Of a stretch of 14,350 bases of DNA, positions 12,518-14,350 are shown in pieces. The DNA is from Chloroflexota bacterium (lineage in GTDB: Bacteria; Chloroflexota; Anaerolineae; Promineifilales; Promineifilaceae), in assembly GCA_008501785.1 (NCBI GenBank), contig QQUD01000190.1:1-14350 (forward strand). The letters run 5' to 3'. The position numbers and the translations under genes were made by a program. Numbering within the stretch: the first letter of the stretch is position 1; each line of letters begins with the position of its first letter. The notes below the pieces were generated by a model. The model was not told where the DNA came from. It saw nothing but the letters and a program-made list of their open reading frames with translations, and made no database searches.

Positions 12518-14350
12518 TTATTTTGCAAGGGGAGTACAATCCATTAAGGCTTGTAACAATTCCTGAATACGTACAGGTTTACTAATGTACTGATCCATAC
12601 CTGCATTCAGGTATTTTTCTCGGTCACCGGTAAGTGCATGGGCAGTCATGGCAATGACTGTTGGTTGTTGTTCAACTGGCCAAATATCTCGTATTTGTTC
12701 TGTCGCTTCGACACCATCCATATATGGCATTTGTACATCCATGAGTACGACATCATAGGGTTGGCGCTGCAATGCTTCAAGCACTTCAAGGCCATCTGCG
12801 GCGATATCAGACCGATATCCCATGCGCTCCAGAATACGCGAGGCCACTTTTTGGTTGACCAGGTTGTCTTCGGCGAGCAAAATTCGCAGCGGGTGCTTTT
12901 TGCCCATTTCGGGATCAACTTTTAATTTTTTAGGCGCACGACTGATGGGTACACTTGCATCCGACAACACCCCCATCAAAGTTTCTAACAATAATTGTTG
13001 CTTAATCGGTTTCGTCAAAAACGCAACAAAGTAATTAGATTCTTTAAACTCATCCCGATCTCCAATTGAGCTGAGCATGACCAAAGGCAACGTTTTTTCA
13101 TCACGCAATTTACGAATTTCGGCGGCTAACATGATGCCATCCATCTCTGGCATCTGCATGTCCAAAATGGCGCAGTCAAACAGTTCGCCCTGCTGCAGCA
13201 ATTTAATTGCTTCTGGTCCAGATTCCACCGCCTGGGGGAGCATTTGCCATAATTTGGCTTGCTTCATCAATATTTTTCGATTGGTTTCATTGTCATCAAC
13301 AATTAACAAGCGCTTCCCGGCCAAGTGAGGTTGTGTTTTTTGTGTGTAAACATGTCGTTCGCCATTGGCAACACTGGTAACAACGGTAAAGTGGAAGGTA
13401 GACCCTTTTCCTTCTTCGCTTTCTACCCAAATGTTGCCCCCCATCATTTCTACCAATTGTTTGCTAATGGCCAAACCCAGCCCAGTGCCACCAAATCTGC
13501 GCGTGGTAGATGCATCAACCTGGCTAAATGATTTAAATAATCGGTTTAAGCGATCTTCTGGAATCCCAATGCCCGTATCTGTTACAGAAAATTGAAGCGT
13601 CTTGGATGTTTTAGATTTTGTTTTGTTTGGCACAGTAGCAACAGACAAGACAACTTCTCCACTGTCTGTAAATTTAATGGCATTATTGAGTAAATTGACA
13701 AAAATTTGGCGGACCCGGGTCACATCACCGACAATATCGTGAGGGACAATATCATCAATGATATAAGCCAATTCAAGCCCTTTTTCAGAGGCTTTAGTAA
13801 CGACGACATCTAATGCTTCCTCGACACAGTTGCGAACGGTAAACGGCCGTTCTTCCAACTCCAACTTACCTGCTTCAATTTTAGAAAAGTCAAGAATGTC
13901 GTTAATCAACGAAAGAAGCACATCACCACTGCTGCGAATTGTTTCGGCATAATCTTGTTGTTCAAGCGTTAGCTGTGAATCTAGCATCAAGCTCGTCATC
14001 CCGATGACAGCATTGAGTGGTGTACGAATCTCGTGGCTCATGTTCGCCAAAAATTCTGATTTGAGGCGAGATGCTTCAATCGCCTGGTCACGGGCATCTG
14101 AAAGAGCTTGCTCTATCTTTTTTTGTTTGGACAAATCGGTGACAACAACAATAGCGCCCCCTTCGTTGATGTTGTTTTGGCGGGGAACGGCCGTTAACAA
14201 CACATGCACCTCTTTACCAGTTACATGCTCCAATGCTAGCTCACGCACCAATTTGTTAACTAGCAATTCATCAGGGGCTGGTTGAATAGATTCATAAATA
14301 TCTGCATTACTTAACAACGACACCATTGATTTATCAATCAATTCATCATT
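12518..14350 (-). CDS. Hybrid sensor histidine kinase with two receiver domains (5' end off the window)
   Basis: The frame is open to the right edge, so the N-terminus is missing; 610 residues are visible, counted from 14350. The start of the visible part looks like the end of a PAS domain (GAIVVVTDLSKQKKIE). Then come HisKA with phospho-acceptor His106 in MSHEIRTPLNA, an HATPase domain with N-box NLLNNAIKFTD, DTGIGIP (Asp258) and GGTGLGL (287–293), a first receiver with acid pair Asp352-Asp353, phospho-acceptor Asp397 and Lys447, and a second with Glu494-Asp495, Asp538 and Lys591. All key residues are present, so autophosphorylation and a two-step phosphorelay are expected. There is no HPt domain in the visible part; a separate HPt or response regulator may lie elsewhere. 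No transmembrane segment is visible here. The input signal is unknown because the sensor part lies outside. Confidence 0.93.
   Translation of the reverse strand, partial: NDELIDKSMVSLLSNADIYESIQPAPDELLVNKLVRELALEHVTGKEVHVLLTAVPRQNNINEGGAIVVVTDLSKQKKIEQALSDARDQAIEASRLKSEFLANMSHEIRTPLNAVIGMTSLMLDSQLTLEQQDYAETIRSSGDVLLSLINDILDFSKIEAGKLELEERPFTVRNCVEEALDVVVTKASEKGLELAYIIDDIVPHDIVGDVTRVRQIFVNLLNNAIKFTDSGEVVLSVATVPNKTKSKTSKTLQFSVTDTGIGIPEDRLNRLFKSFSQVDASTTRRFGGTGLGLAISKQLVEMMGGNIWVESEEGKGSTFHFTVVTSVANGERHVYTQKTQPHLAGKRLLIVDDNETNRKILMKQAKLWQMLPQAVESGPEAIKLLQQGELFDCAILDMQMPEMDGIMLAAEIRKLRDEKTLPLVMLSSIGDRDEFKESNYFVAFLTKPIKQQLLLETLMGVLSDASVPISRAPKKLKVDPEMGKKHPLRILLAEDNLVNQKVASRILERMGYRSDIAADGLEVLEALQRQPYDVVLMDVQMPYMDGVEATEQIRDIWPVEQQPTVIAMTAHALTGDREKYLNAGMDQYISKPVRIQELLQALMDCTPLAK

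Overview
The window looks like a bacterial chromosome segment, most likely from a Chloroflexota (Anaerolineae-like) lineage. This is inferred from the gene types (SARP/BTAD–NB-ARC–TPR regulator, CoxL-like orphan molybdoenzyme, multi-domain FKBP lipoprotein, hybrid histidine kinase), moderate GC, frequent GTG/TTG starts and strong AGGAGG-type ribosome sites. No rRNA, tRNA, CRISPR or transposase gene is visible. A striking global feature is the 8-bp palindrome ACGGCCGT, counted 16 times in 14.35 kb, almost always flanked by A/T and read in all three codon frames.

Layout. 1–182: 3' end of a plus-strand gene, probably cyclase/formamidase-like, with an apparent single-base frameshift in a G5 run. 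It converges on a terminator and a minus-strand chymotrypsin-fold protease (267–1241). 1363–1566: small conserved-type hypothetical protein on the minus strand. 1733–4627: large plus-strand SARP-type regulator with an NB-ARC ATPase and TPRs, whose 3' half is markedly AT-richer. 4620–4788: a nested inverted repeat spanning both convergent stop codons. 4781–6151 (minus): HExxH zinc-metallopeptidase-like protein. 6152–6556: divergent intergenic region with a minus-strand terminator-like hairpin and perhaps a small RNA.

6557–10481 is a tight plus-strand operon: a xanthine-dehydrogenase/CoxL-like molybdopterin subunit without its FAD and FeS partners, then a GrdB-family gene, then a PlsC-type acyltransferase. 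They are joined by 4-nt TTGA and ATGA overlaps. The middle gene is the most interesting item. It carries an in-frame TGA exactly where relatives have the first Cys of a CxxC motif, followed by a perfect 8-bp stem-loop at the spacing of a bacterial SECIS. It is best read as one selenoprotein of about 318 residues with a U-P-V-C redox motif, not as two ORFs.

10707–12461: a lipoprotein with three tandem FKBP domains (the middle one has lost key active-site residues), followed after a long ATCAG-rich hairpin by a single-domain cytoplasmic FKBP. 12518–14350 (minus): a hybrid sensor histidine kinase with two receiver domains, running off the right edge. A terminator hairpin lies between the last two genes.
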